64,000 nt of DNA from Mycobacterium conspicuum (GTDB lineage: Bacteria; Actinomycetota; Actinomycetes; Mycobacteriales; Mycobacteriaceae), in NCBI RefSeq assembly GCF_010730195.1, contig NZ_AP022613.1, positions 2,976,001-3,040,000 of the forward strand. The letters are read 5' to 3'. Below the pieces are notes generated by a model that saw nothing but the letters and a program-made list of their open reading frames with translations, was not told the DNA's origin and searched no databases. A program made the position numbers and the translations under genes. Position 1 is the stretch's first letter. Each line of letters opens with the position of its first letter. Of this stretch, positions 55,162 through 63,693 are shown one piece after another.

Positions 55162-56474
55162 AATCATTTGCCGAACGCAACCGCCTGGTCGTCGGGGCCG
55201 TCGGCATGGTGGCGGTCGCCGGACTTGTGGTGGGCGGCCTGCAATATCAGAAGCTGCCCTTCTTCGATCGGGGCAACGACGTCTCGGCCTATTTCGCCGA
55301 CGCGGGCGGGTTGCGGGCCGACAACACCGTCGAGGTCTCCGGCTATCCGGTCGGAAAAGTCTCCAGCATAGAACTCGACGAGCGCGGGGTTCTGGTGAAG
55401 TTCAAGGTAAACAACAACATTCGGCTCGGAAGTCGCACCGAAGCGGCGATCAAGACCAAAGGCCTCCTGGGTAGCAAATTTCTCGATGTCACTCCGCGCG
55501 GGGAGGGTCAGCTCAAAGGCCCCATCCCGATCGATAGAACGATGTCGCCCTACCAACTGCCCGACGCCCTTGGCGACTTGGCCACCACGATCAGCGGGCT
55601 GAACACCAACCAGCTGTCCGACTCGCTGGGCACCCTGGCCCAAACCTTCGCCGATACACCGGCGGATTTCAGCAACGCGATAAGGGGAGTCGCCCGGCTC
55701 GCGCAAACACTCGATAGGCGCGACGCCCAACTGCGCAGCCTGCTCGACAACGCGGCTAAGGCGACCGGGGTTCTGGCCAAGCGCACCGACCAAATCGTCG
55801 GGCTGGTGCGCGACACCAACGCGCTGCTGGCGCAGCTGCGAACGCAAAGCGCCGCGCTGGATCAGATCTGGTCGAATATCTCGTCGGTGTCACGGCAGTT
55901 GCAAGGCTTCATCGCCGAGAACCGACAGCAGCTGAGGCCGGCGCTGGACAAGCTCAACGGCGTGCTGACGATCGTCGAAAACCGCAAAGAGCGTCTGCAG
56001 CAAGCTATCCCACTGCTCAACAACTACGTCATGTCGCTGGGCGAGTCTCTTTCGTCCGGCCCGTTCTTCAAGGCCTACGTGGTGAATCTGCTGCCCGGGC
56101 AGTTCGTCCAACCGTTCATCAGCGCCGCATTCTCCGACCTCGGATTGGACCCGGCCACATTGCTGCCGTCCCAACTCACCGACCCGCCGACCGGCCAGCC
56201 GGGCACCCCGGCGCTGCCGATGCCGTACCCGCGGACCGGTCAGGGCGGCGAGCCGCAGCTTAACCTGCCCGACTCGATCACCGGTAACCCCGGCGATCCG
56301 CGCTATCCCTATCGGCAACCCCCGCCGGCCCCGCCGCCCGGCGGCCCGCCGCCCGGACCACCCGCGCCACCGCCGCCCGGCCTGGCCTCAATACCAGAGC
56401 CCACACCTTCGCCGGTGTATGTGCCGGCCCCCGGTGAAGTTGCGCCCACGCGGCAGCCCGGAGGCCATCCGTGA
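55158..56474 (+). CDS. mce3C: MCE-family protein Mce3C
   Basis: A 438-residue MCE protein. NRLVVGAVGMVAVAGLVVGG is the anchor, and DVSAYFADAGGLRADNTVEVSGYPVGKVSSI the MCE domain. The helical region includes LDRRDAQLRSLLDNAAKATGVL. Its C-terminal Pro-rich tail (PPPAPPPGGPPPGPPAPPPP) is longer than in Rv1968 (410 residues). The ATG at 55158 overlaps the mce3B stop by four bases. Confidence 0.95.
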   Translation: MKSFAERNRLVVGAVGMVAVAGLVVGGLQYQKLPFFDRGNDVSAYFADAGGLRADNTVEVSGYPVGKVSSIELDERGVLVKFKVNNNIRLGSRTEAAIKTKGLLGSKFLDVTPRGEGQLKGPIPIDRTMSPYQLPDALGDLATTISGLNTNQLSDSLGTLAQTFADTPADFSNAIRGVARLAQTLDRRDAQLRSLLDNAAKATGVLAKRTDQIVGLVRDTNALLAQLRTQSAALDQIWSNISSVSRQLQGFIAENRQQLRPALDKLNGVLTIVENRKERLQQAIPLLNNYVMSLGESLSSGPFFKAYVVNLLPGQFVQPFISAAFSDLGLDPATLLPSQLTDPPTGQPGTPALPMPYPRTGQGGEPQLNLPDSITGNPGDPRYPYRQPPPAPPPGGPPPGPPAPPPPGLASIPEPTPSPVYVPAPGEVAPTRQPGGHP

Positions 56475-57757
56475 CAAGGACGCTGCGACGTGCCCGCTCC
56501 GTATTGGCAACCACCCTCGCCTTGGTGCTCGGGGCGGGCGTACTCGTCGCGATGCGAACCGCGGGGGAGGCCGCCCGAACAACCGTGGTCGCCTACTTCG
56601 ACAACAGCAACGGCGTTTTCGCCGGCGACGACGTCCTCATCAGGGGCGTACCGGTAGGCAAAATCCTCGCTATTGAACCGCAACCGCTGCGATCCAAGAT
56701 TTCGTTCTGGATCGACCGTAAATACAAGGTTCCCGCTAACGCCAAGGCCGCGATCCTGTCACCCCAACTTGTGACGGGCCGCGCCATCCAGCTGACGCCG
56801 CCCTACAGCGGCGGAGCCACCATGAGCGACGGCGCGATCATCCCGCAGGACCACACCGCGGTCCCCGTCGAATGGGATGACCTGCGGACACAACTGCAGC
56901 GACTTACCGAATTGCTGAAGCCCACCCAACCGGGCGGCATCAGCACACTGGGTGCGTTGATCAACACGGCCGCCGACAACCTCCGCGGGCAAGGACCGAC
57001 GATCCGCAACACCATAATCAAACTGTCACAGACGATCTCGGCGCTCGGCGACCACAGCAACGACATCTTCAGCACGGTGAAGAACCTCTCGACGCTGGTG
57101 ACGGCACTACATGACAGCGCAGATCTGCTCGAGCAGCTCAACCACAATCTGGCCGCCGTGTCGGCGGTGCTTGCCGACGACCCGAACAAGGTCGCTCAGG
57201 CGGCCGAAGCCGTCAACGCGGTCGTGGCCGATGTCCAGAGCTTCGCCGCCGACCACAGGGAGGCGATCGGCGCCGCGTCCGACAAGCTCACGTCGATCAC
57301 CAAGGTGCTGGTCGACAGCCTCGACGACATCAAGCAGACGCTGCACATCGGCCCCACCGTGTTGCAGAACTTCAACAACATCTTCGAACCGGCCAACGGT
57401 TCGCTGACCGGCGCGCTTGCCGGCACCAACATGAACAACCCAATCGCCTTCCTGTGCGGGGCAATTCAGGCCGCCTCCCGCCTGGGCGGCGAACAAGCGG
57501 CGAAGCTCTGCGTGCAATACCTGGCACCGATTGTCAAGAACCGCCAATACAACTTCCCCCCACTGGGCGAGAACCTCTTCGTCGGAGCGCAAGCCAGGCC
57601 CAACGAGGTCACCTACAGCGAGGACTGGATGCGACCCGACTTCGTGCCGCCCGCGGATTCCCCGGCGGGTCCGCCCGCACCCGCAAGCGCGCCGGTAACT
57701 ACGGACCCCGCAGCCGGCCTACGCGGCATCATGATGCCGCCGGGAGGCGGCTCGTGA
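56471..57757 (+). CDS. mce3D: MCE-family protein Mce3D
   Basis: A 428-residue MCE protein (Rv1969 has 423). SVLATTLALVLGAGVLVAMR is the anchor. TTVVAYFDNSNGVFAGDDVLIRGVPVGKILAIEP is the MCE domain, and helical segments follow (QAAEAVNAVVADVQSFAADHREAIG). The tail has GIMMPPGGGS. It starts at a GTG overlapping the mce3C stop and ends overlapping the mce3E GTG by four bases. Confidence 0.95.
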   Translation: MTRTLRRARSVLATTLALVLGAGVLVAMRTAGEAARTTVVAYFDNSNGVFAGDDVLIRGVPVGKILAIEPQPLRSKISFWIDRKYKVPANAKAAILSPQLVTGRAIQLTPPYSGGATMSDGAIIPQDHTAVPVEWDDLRTQLQRLTELLKPTQPGGISTLGALINTAADNLRGQGPTIRNTIIKLSQTISALGDHSNDIFSTVKNLSTLVTALHDSADLLEQLNHNLAAVSAVLADDPNKVAQAAEAVNAVVADVQSFAADHREAIGAASDKLTSITKVLVDSLDDIKQTLHIGPTVLQNFNNIFEPANGSLTGALAGTNMNNPIAFLCGAIQAASRLGGEQAAKLCVQYLAPIVKNRQYNFPPLGENLFVGAQARPNEVTYSEDWMRPDFVPPADSPAGPPAPASAPVTTDPAAGLRGIMMPPGGGS

Positions 57758-58896
57758 GGAGCGTGCTGCTGATCGTGGTGACGATCGTTGGCGTGGCGGG
57801 GATCTCGGGCTGCGGATGGCGGGGGCTGAATTCCCTGCCCCTGCCGGGCACGCAGGGCAACGGGCCCGGCTCGTATCTGATCCAGGCGCAGATGCCCGAC
57901 GTCAACAACATCCAGCCGAATTCGCGGGTGCGCGTTGCCGACGTCACGGTCGGCCACGTGACGAAGATCGAACGTCAGGGCTGGCACGCGCTGGTGACCA
58001 TGCGGCTCAACGGCAACGTCAACCTGCCCGCCAACGCGAGCGCCAAGATCGGCACCACCAGCCTGCTGGGCTCCTACCACATCGAGCTAGCGCCGCCGAA
58101 AGGCGAAGCGCCGCAAGGCAAGCTGCGCGACGGTTCGCTCATTCCGCTGTCGCGCGGCGGCGCCTACCCAAGCACCGAACAGACACTCGCGGCGCTGTCG
58201 TTGGTGCTCAACGGCGGTGGACTGGGCCAGATACAAGACATCACCGAGGCGTTGAGCACCGCGTTTCGGGGCCGCGAGCAAGACCTGCGCAGCCTGATCA
58301 CGCAGCTCGACAAGTTCACCGCGTCACTCAACAACCAACAGGATGACATCATCGCGGCCGCCGACAGCCTGAACCGCCTCGTCGAAAAGTTCGCCACCCA
58401 GCAACCCATCCTCGATCGAGCACTGGCCACCGTGCCCGACGCGCTCGCGGTGCTCAACGAGCAGCGGCACAACCTCGTCGAGGCGGCCGACCAACTGAGC
58501 AAGTTCAGCGCGCTGACCGCGGACTCAATCAACAAGACCAAACAGAACCTGGTCAGCGAACTCAACCAAATCGGACCGGTGCTCGAGTCGCTCGCCAACG
58601 CCGGTCCCGCCCTGACGCGCTCACTGTCGCTGCTGGCCACATTCCCGTTTCCGAACGAGACGTTCGAAAATTTCCAACGCGGCGACTATGCCAATCTGAC
58701 CGCGATCGTCGACCTCACGCTCAGCCGAATCGATCAGGGCCTGTTCACCGGCACCCGGTGGGAGTGCCATCTGACCCAGCTCGAATTGCAGTGGGGCCGC
58801 ACCATCGGCCAGTTCCCGAGCCCGTGCACGGCAGGGTACCGCGGCACCCCGGGCAATCCGCTGACCGTGCCCTACCACTGGGACCAGGGGCACTAG
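57754..58896 (+). CDS. lprM: MCE-family lipoprotein Mce3E (LprM)
   Basis: A 380-residue MCE lipoprotein (Rv1970, 377 residues). The signal VRSVLLIVVTIVGVAGISGC ends in a lipobox with Cys20, the lipidation site. The MCE domain is SYLIQAQMPDVNNIQPNSRVRVADVTVGHVTKIERQG. As in other mce operons, the fifth Mce protein is the lipoprotein and probably anchors the assembly. The GTG at 57754 overlaps mce3D in a GTGA. Confidence 0.93.
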   Translation: MRSVLLIVVTIVGVAGISGCGWRGLNSLPLPGTQGNGPGSYLIQAQMPDVNNIQPNSRVRVADVTVGHVTKIERQGWHALVTMRLNGNVNLPANASAKIGTTSLLGSYHIELAPPKGEAPQGKLRDGSLIPLSRGGAYPSTEQTLAALSLVLNGGGLGQIQDITEALSTAFRGREQDLRSLITQLDKFTASLNNQQDDIIAAADSLNRLVEKFATQQPILDRALATVPDALAVLNEQRHNLVEAADQLSKFSALTADSINKTKQNLVSELNQIGPVLESLANAGPALTRSLSLLATFPFPNETFENFQRGDYANLTAIVDLTLSRIDQGLFTGTRWECHLTQLELQWGRTIGQFPSPCTAGYRGTPGNPLTVPYHWDQGH

Positions 58897-60345
58897 ATGA
58901 ATATCGGGCGACGAGTGATCATCCAACTCACCATCTTCGCTGTGATCGCGGTTGGCGTGCTGGCCCTCACGTTTCTGCACTTCGTGAAGCTCCCGGCCAT
59001 GCTGTTCGGAGTCGGCCGCTACACCGTGACGATGCAGCTGCCGCAAAGCGGCGGCCTGTACAGCACAGGCAACGTCACCTATCGCGGCTTCGAGGTGGGC
59101 CGGGTGGAATCGGTGCGCCTCACCGACACCGGCGTCGAAGCCGTGCTGTCACTGAAGTCAGGCATTCAAATCCCGGCGGACCTCAAGGCCGAGGTGCACA
59201 GCCAAACGGCGATCGGCGAAACGTACGTAGAGTTGTTGCCGCGCAACCCCGCAGCGCCACCGCTGAAGGACGGCGATGTCATCCCGCTCGCCGACACCTC
59301 GGTGCCGCCCGACATCAACACCCTGCTCGGTGCCACCAACACGGCTTTGGCGGCAATACCTCACGACAACCTGAAGACCGTGATCGACGAGTCCTACACC
59401 GCGGTGGGCGGGCTCGGCCCCGAGCTTTCACGGCTGATCATGGGTTCGTCCAACCTCGCGATCGACGCCCGCAAGAACCTCGACCCACTGGTCGCGCTGA
59501 TCGACCAAGCACAACCGGTACTCGATTCGCAGAGTCAGACGTCGGATGCCATTGCCGGGTGGGCATCACACCTGTCCACGGTCACCGCGGAGTTGCGGAC
59601 CCACGACGAGGCCCTCGCTGGAGTCATCGACGGGGGCGGCCCGGCGCTGGGCGAGGCAACCAAACTCGTCGACCGGTTACAATCCACTTTGCCGATCCTG
59701 CTGGCCAACCTCGCCAGCGTCGGTCAAGTCGCGCTCACCTACCAGGGCGACATCGAGCAGTTGCTGGTGGCGTTCCCGATGGCCATCAACGCCGAGCAGG
59801 CCGGCATCCTCGCCAATGTCAACACCAAGCAGGCATACCGCGGTCAGTATCTGAGCTTTAACCTCAACCTCAACCTGCCGCCGCCGTGCACCACCGGGTT
59901 CCTGCCGGCCCAACAGCAGCGCGTCGCCACCTTTGAGGACCACCCGAACCGCCCGGCCGGCAACTTGTACTGCAGGGTGCCTCAGGACTCGCAGCTCAAC
60001 GTGCGCGGCGCGCGCAACATTCCCTGCGAAACCGTGCCCGGCAAGCGCGCGCCCACCGTGAAGCTGTGTGAAAGCGCCGAACAGTACGTGCCGCTCAACG
60101 ACGGCTACAACTGGAAGGGCGACCCCAACGCCACACTGTCCGGGCAAGGCATCCCGCAGTTGCCGCCCGGATCAGCACCATCCGCAGCGGCAGCGCCGCC
60201 GCTGCCCATTGCCGCGGCCGAATACGACCCCGCTACCGGCACCTACATCGGACCCGACGGCCATCAGTACACCCGATCCGACCTGGCCCAAACCGCGCCG
60301 AAAGACAAGACATGGCAAACAATGCTGCTGCCGCCGGGCGGCTGA
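58897..60345 (+). CDS. mce3F: MCE-family protein Mce3F
   Basis: A 482-residue MCE protein that starts immediately after the mce3E stop. RRVIIQLTIFAVIAVGVLALTFLHF is the anchor. RYTVTMQLPQSGGLYSTGNVTYRGFEVGRVESV is the MCE domain. Its extended C terminus (residues about 330-482; TTGFLPAQQQRVATFEDHP, YDPATGTYIGPDGHQYTRSDLA) is longer than Rv1971 (437). It completes the six-MCE set required for the importer. Confidence 0.93.
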   Translation: MNIGRRVIIQLTIFAVIAVGVLALTFLHFVKLPAMLFGVGRYTVTMQLPQSGGLYSTGNVTYRGFEVGRVESVRLTDTGVEAVLSLKSGIQIPADLKAEVHSQTAIGETYVELLPRNPAAPPLKDGDVIPLADTSVPPDINTLLGATNTALAAIPHDNLKTVIDESYTAVGGLGPELSRLIMGSSNLAIDARKNLDPLVALIDQAQPVLDSQSQTSDAIAGWASHLSTVTAELRTHDEALAGVIDGGGPALGEATKLVDRLQSTLPILLANLASVGQVALTYQGDIEQLLVAFPMAINAEQAGILANVNTKQAYRGQYLSFNLNLNLPPPCTTGFLPAQQQRVATFEDHPNRPAGNLYCRVPQDSQLNVRGARNIPCETVPGKRAPTVKLCESAEQYVPLNDGYNWKGDPNATLSGQGIPQLPPGSAPSAAAAPPLPIAAAEYDPATGTYIGPDGHQYTRSDLAQTAPKDKTWQTMLLPPGG

Positions 60346-60389
60346 CCACGGCCCACGGGACCACCAAGCACGATGGAGATGGAGGCGGG

Positions 60390-60950
60390 ATGTCAGTGCA
60401 AACCGATTGCGACGCAGCTGGCGCAGAGGATGCTCAGCAAGTCCAGACAACGGAACCGGAAAAGCCAACACCAGGACCGCGGGCAGCGATAGTTGCCGGC
60501 GTTGCTGTCGCCACTTCTTTGGCTATGTTGTTGTCCTGGCAGGGCTTTCGTGTCCATCAGGCACAGCGCGCGCAGGCCGAGAGCAGCCATTACCTACAGG
60601 CGGCCAGGCAGGGCGCACTGAACCTGACGACCATCGACTGGCAACACGCGGACGCCGATGTGCGCCGCATTCTGGACGGGGCCACGGGCGAGTTCTACGA
60701 CGACTTCGCCAAGCGGTCACAACCGTTCATCGACGTGGTCAAGCAGGCCAAGTCGACCACCGTCGGCACGATCACCGAGGCGGGGCTCGAGTCCGAGACC
60801 CCCGGCGCGGCACAGGCATTGGTGGCAGTCTCCGTGCGCACCTCCACCTCGGGGGAAGCCGACCCGGTTCCGCGGGCGTGGCGGATGCGGATCAGCGTTC
60901 AGAAGGTCGGCGATCAGGTCAAGGTGTCCAACGTCGGATTCGTGCCATGA
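60390..60950 (+). CDS. Mce-associated membrane protein (Rv1972 orthologue)
   Basis: A 186-residue protein with one membrane helix (AAIVAGVAVATSLAMLLSWQG, about residues 32-52). A periplasmic domain follows (SHYLQAARQGALNLTTIDWQHADADVRRILDGATGEFYDDFAKR). It belongs to the Mam/Mas family thought to stabilise Mce complexes. The ATG at 60390 follows GGAGGCGGG. An upstream in-frame ATG (60312) would overlap mce3F. Confidence 0.88.
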   Translation: MSVQTDCDAAGAEDAQQVQTTEPEKPTPGPRAAIVAGVAVATSLAMLLSWQGFRVHQAQRAQAESSHYLQAARQGALNLTTIDWQHADADVRRILDGATGEFYDDFAKRSQPFIDVVKQAKSTTVGTITEAGLESETPGAAQALVAVSVRTSTSGEADPVPRAWRMRISVQKVGDQVKVSNVGFVP

Positions 60951-61540
60951 GCATCGTCGAGCTGCCGCGCCGGTGGAAGCGCCGCGAAACCGATTCGCTG
61001 GAAAGGTCCTGCACGACAACGCAAACCGCCGCCGATGAGTCAAAGAACCGACGTCGCAGCCGCTGGTCGCGGCTGGTCGCCTACAAGCTGCTGCCGGCGC
61101 TGGCGCTATTGCTGGCATGCGGCGCTGGCTTGTTGAAATGGCAGGACACTGCTATCCGCGACACCGCGGTTGCCCGCGCGGAATCCGTCCACGCCGCCAC
61201 CGACGCCACCGTCGCGCTGCTGTCCTACCGGCCCGAGACTGTACGGAAGGATCTCGAGGCGGCCCGAGGAAGGTTGACCGGAAAGTTTTTGAATGCCTAC
61301 ACACAGCTGACTCGCGATGTGGTGATTCCCGGAGCGCAGCAAAAACAGATCTCTGCCGTGGCCACCGTGCCCGCGGCGGCATCGTTATCGGCCTCGGCCG
61401 ACCATGCCGTCGTCCTGCTGTTCGTGAACCAGACCATCGTCGTCGCCCAGGACGCGCCGACAAACACTGCATCCAACGTTCGGGTCACCCTCGATAAGGT
61501 CGACGGGCATTGGTTGATCTCGGAATTCGATCCGGTTTGA
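60947..61540 (+). CDS. Mce-associated membrane protein (Rv1973 orthologue)
   Basis: A 197-residue protein with one membrane helix (LVAYKLLPALALLLACGAGLL). The domain after it has the same pattern as the preceding gene (ALLSYRPETVRKDLEAARGRLTGKFLNAYTQLTRDVVIPGA). The N-terminal 45 residues are charged and cytoplasmic. The ATG overlaps the Rv1972-like stop by four bases. Rv1973 is annotated as 160 residues, so the N terminus here is longer or its start differs. Confidence 0.85.
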   Translation: MSIVELPRRWKRRETDSLERSCTTTQTAADESKNRRRSRWSRLVAYKLLPALALLLACGAGLLKWQDTAIRDTAVARAESVHAATDATVALLSYRPETVRKDLEAARGRLTGKFLNAYTQLTRDVVIPGAQQKQISAVATVPAAASLSASADHAVVLLFVNQTIVVAQDAPTNTASNVRVTLDKVDGHWLISEFDPV

Positions 61541-61544
61541 TCCC

Positions 61545-61961
61545 ATGCGGCGGCCGACATTCCATGACACAGCTGACACGCCACTGCTGGCCGCGGTTTT
61601 CGTGTTTGCATTGACGGTGGGCCTCGCGACGGCGGCGGCGCCGACGGCGTCCGCCGAGGTGGTGGCCTATCTGGTCAACGTGATGGTGCGGCCCGGCTAC
61701 AACTTCGCCAACGCGGAAGCCGCCCTGGACTATGGACATGGCATCTGCGACAAGGTATTTCGGGGCCGCAGCTATACGCAGGTCATGGGCGACGTCAAGG
61801 CCGACTTCAACACCGTCGACGAATTCCAGGCGTCCTATCTGATCAGCCAGGCCGTCAACGAACTCTGCCCCGCACTGATCTGGCAGCTGCGCAACTCGGC
61901 GGCCCACTACCGGCCACCGGCACCCCCCGGGCGGATGACCGGGCCGATGGAAGGAAACTGA
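61545..61961 (+). CDS. Secreted DUF732-like protein (Rv1974 orthologue)
   Basis: A 138-residue exported protein. The signal sequence ends in an Ala-rich region (TAAAPTASAEV). The DUF732-like part is GYNFANAEAALDYGHGICDKVFRGRSYTQVMGDVKADFNTVDEFQASYLISQAVNELCP, with two Cys that may pair. DUF732 proteins are small secreted mycobacterial proteins of unknown function. It starts four bases after the Rv1973-like gene. Confidence 0.8.
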   Translation: MRRPTFHDTADTPLLAAVFVFALTVGLATAAAPTASAEVVAYLVNVMVRPGYNFANAEAALDYGHGICDKVFRGRSYTQVMGDVKADFNTVDEFQASYLISQAVNELCPALIWQLRNSAAHYRPPAPPGRMTGPMEGN

Positions 61962-61962
61962 C

Positions 61963-62586
61963 ATGCACCATGCACCGATGGCCGCCCTGTCTGCCTGGTC
62001 CGCCCTGACCGTGGCCGCCGGGTTGGGCGCGCCGCCTGCACGGGCGGATAACACGCGGCTCAACAACGGCGTGGTCGCCAATGTCTACACCGTCCAGCAC
62101 CAAGCCGGCTGCGTCAACGACGTCAAGATCAATCCACAATTGCGGCTCGCCGCCCAATGGCACACCCTCGACCTGCTGAACAACCGAAACCTCGACGCCG
62201 ACATCGGATCTGACGGATCCACCCCGCAAGACCGCGCACATGCCGCCGGCTTCCACGGCAACGTCGCCGAAACCGTGGCGATCAACCCCGCGGTTGCAAT
62301 CAGCGGCATCGAGTTGATCAACCAGTGGTACAACAATCCAACGACCTTCGCGATCATGTCCAACTGCGCCAACACGCAAATCGGCGTGTGGTCGGAAAAC
62401 AGCCCGGATCGCACCGTCGTGGTGGCCGTGTACGGTCAGCCCGAGCGACCTAGCCCGGCGCCGGAAAACATTCCGATTGGCCCCAGCCCCGACTACGACG
62501 CCAGCGACGAAATCGAATACGGCGTCAACTGGCTCCCCTGGATTTTGCGCGGGGTGTATCCACCGCCGGCCATCCCCCCGCAATAG
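61963..62586 (+). CDS. Secreted CAP-domain protein (Rv1975 orthologue)
   Basis: A 207-residue exported protein with a signal ending at PPARADN. A CAP/SCP/PR-1-like domain follows, with AAQWHTLDLLNNRNLDADIGSDGSTPQDRAHAAGFHGNVAETVAI and TTFAIMSNCANTQIGVWSENSPDRTVVVAVYG. CAP proteins bind lipids and small hydrophobics or act as proteases; the Glu/His tetrad is only partly visible. The final Pro-rich tail (GVYPPPAIPPQ) is short. It ends the mce3-linked group. Confidence 0.82.
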   Translation: MHHAPMAALSAWSALTVAAGLGAPPARADNTRLNNGVVANVYTVQHQAGCVNDVKINPQLRLAAQWHTLDLLNNRNLDADIGSDGSTPQDRAHAAGFHGNVAETVAINPAVAISGIELINQWYNNPTTFAIMSNCANTQIGVWSENSPDRTVVVAVYGQPERPSPAPENIPIGPSPDYDASDEIEYGVNWLPWILRGVYPPPAIPPQ

Positions 62587-62593
62587 CCGCGGC

Positions 62594-62643
62594 CGTGCGT
62601 GTTTGTCCGTCGACACGCCGTCACACCCGTACAACTGCGCACG
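62594..62643. repeat. Intact copy of the intergenic hairpin repeat
   Basis: CGTGCGTGTTTGTCCG (62594-62609) pairs at 12 of 16 positions with CGTACAACTGCGCACG (62628-62643), with a loop containing TCGACACGCCGTCACACC. The sequence is closely related to the broken copy at 30.5/32.0 kb. It lies downstream of the CAP gene and before a convergent gene, as expected for a bidirectional terminator repeat. Confidence 0.75.
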
Positions 62644-62745
62644 CTCGACCGGCGGCCGCGCCGCCGTGTTCCTGGCATATCACGAATTACACTCTCGGAC
62701 TTAGGTTTACGTGATGCCGCAACGCTCTCGCCGTTGAAGAATTGG

Positions 62746-63693
62746 TTACCGAGCCGGCCCCAGCCGATCCGCCGTCGCGGCCAACACCTCTCGACACCCA
62801 GCCCACATCTGCTTGATGATGTCCGCCGCCGGCGGAAGGTCTTCGATCCGTCCGGCGACCTGACCGGTATTCGCGACGCTGGCGTCCATGTCGCCGTCGA
62901 AGTAGAGCCGCTGAACACGCTGCAGCGCGGCACCGCCTGCCTCGAAAGAGGCTTGGGCGTCCAGCTTTTCGGCGGCGGCCGTCCTGATCACCCGCATCAT
63001 TCGCTTGCCGTCGAGGGGGAGGAGCACGGTGCCGGTCTCGTCCGCACGCACGACGGCTTCCTTCAGATTGCCATGCACCGGCGAGTCCGACGACGCGAGC
63101 AACCGCGTGCCCATCTGCACGCCCTCGGCGCCGAGGACGAACGCCGCGGCCATCGACCGGGCGTCGCAGATCCCGCCGGCCGCCACGATCGGCACGTCGA
63201 CATGGGCCGCCACCAACGGAAGCAGCACCATGGTCGAGGCCCCGAACCGATTCTTGAACCCGCCGCCTTCGACACCCTCCACGACAAGGCCGTCCACGCC
63301 GGCGTCGACCGCCTTCTTGGCCGCGGCCAGGGTCCCCACCACATGGAACACGGTGATGCCGGCGTCGTGCAGGCGCGCGGTAAACAGCGCCGGGTCGCCC
63401 GCCGAAGTGGTGACGAAGCGAATCCCGTTGGCAACGAGGAGATCCACCATGCCGGGGTCGCGGTTGAACAGCAGCGCGATGTTGGCTCCGACCGAGCCGT
63501 CGGTAAGGTCGCGGACCCGGCGAAGGTCGGCACGGCCCTCATCGGAGGTGGTCTCGATGATGCCCAGCGCGCCGGCGTTGGACACCGCGGCGGCCAACTG
63601 CGCCCCGGCGATGTACGTCATCGGCGCCTGAACGATCGGGATGTCAATCTGGGCGAGCGCGCAGAGCCGGTTGGACGGTGTGGTCGCGTTCAT
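62746..63693 (-). CDS. Nitronate monooxygenase-family FMN protein
   Basis: A 315-residue TIM-barrel flavoprotein like the one at 4.2 kb but from a different subgroup. DIPIVQAPMTYIAGAQLAAAVSNAGALGII opens the barrel, VDGLVVEGVEGGGFKNRFG holds the family active-site loop with Glu/Gly rather than G-G-H, and VAAGGICDARSMAAAFVLGAEGVQMGTRL is the FMN phosphate site. The missing His makes nitronate oxidation uncertain and an enoyl-reductase-like role possible. It overlaps the upstream gene in an ATGA. Confidence 0.8.
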   Translation of the reverse strand: MNATTPSNRLCALAQIDIPIVQAPMTYIAGAQLAAAVSNAGALGIIETTSDEGRADLRRVRDLTDGSVGANIALLFNRDPGMVDLLVANGIRFVTTSAGDPALFTARLHDAGITVFHVVGTLAAAKKAVDAGVDGLVVEGVEGGGFKNRFGASTMVLLPLVAAHVDVPIVAAGGICDARSMAAAFVLGAEGVQMGTRLLASSDSPVHGNLKEAVVRADETGTVLLPLDGKRMMRVIRTAAAEKLDAQASFEAGGAALQRVQRLYFDGDMDASVANTGQVAGRIEDLPPAADIIKQMWAGCREVLAATADRLGPAR

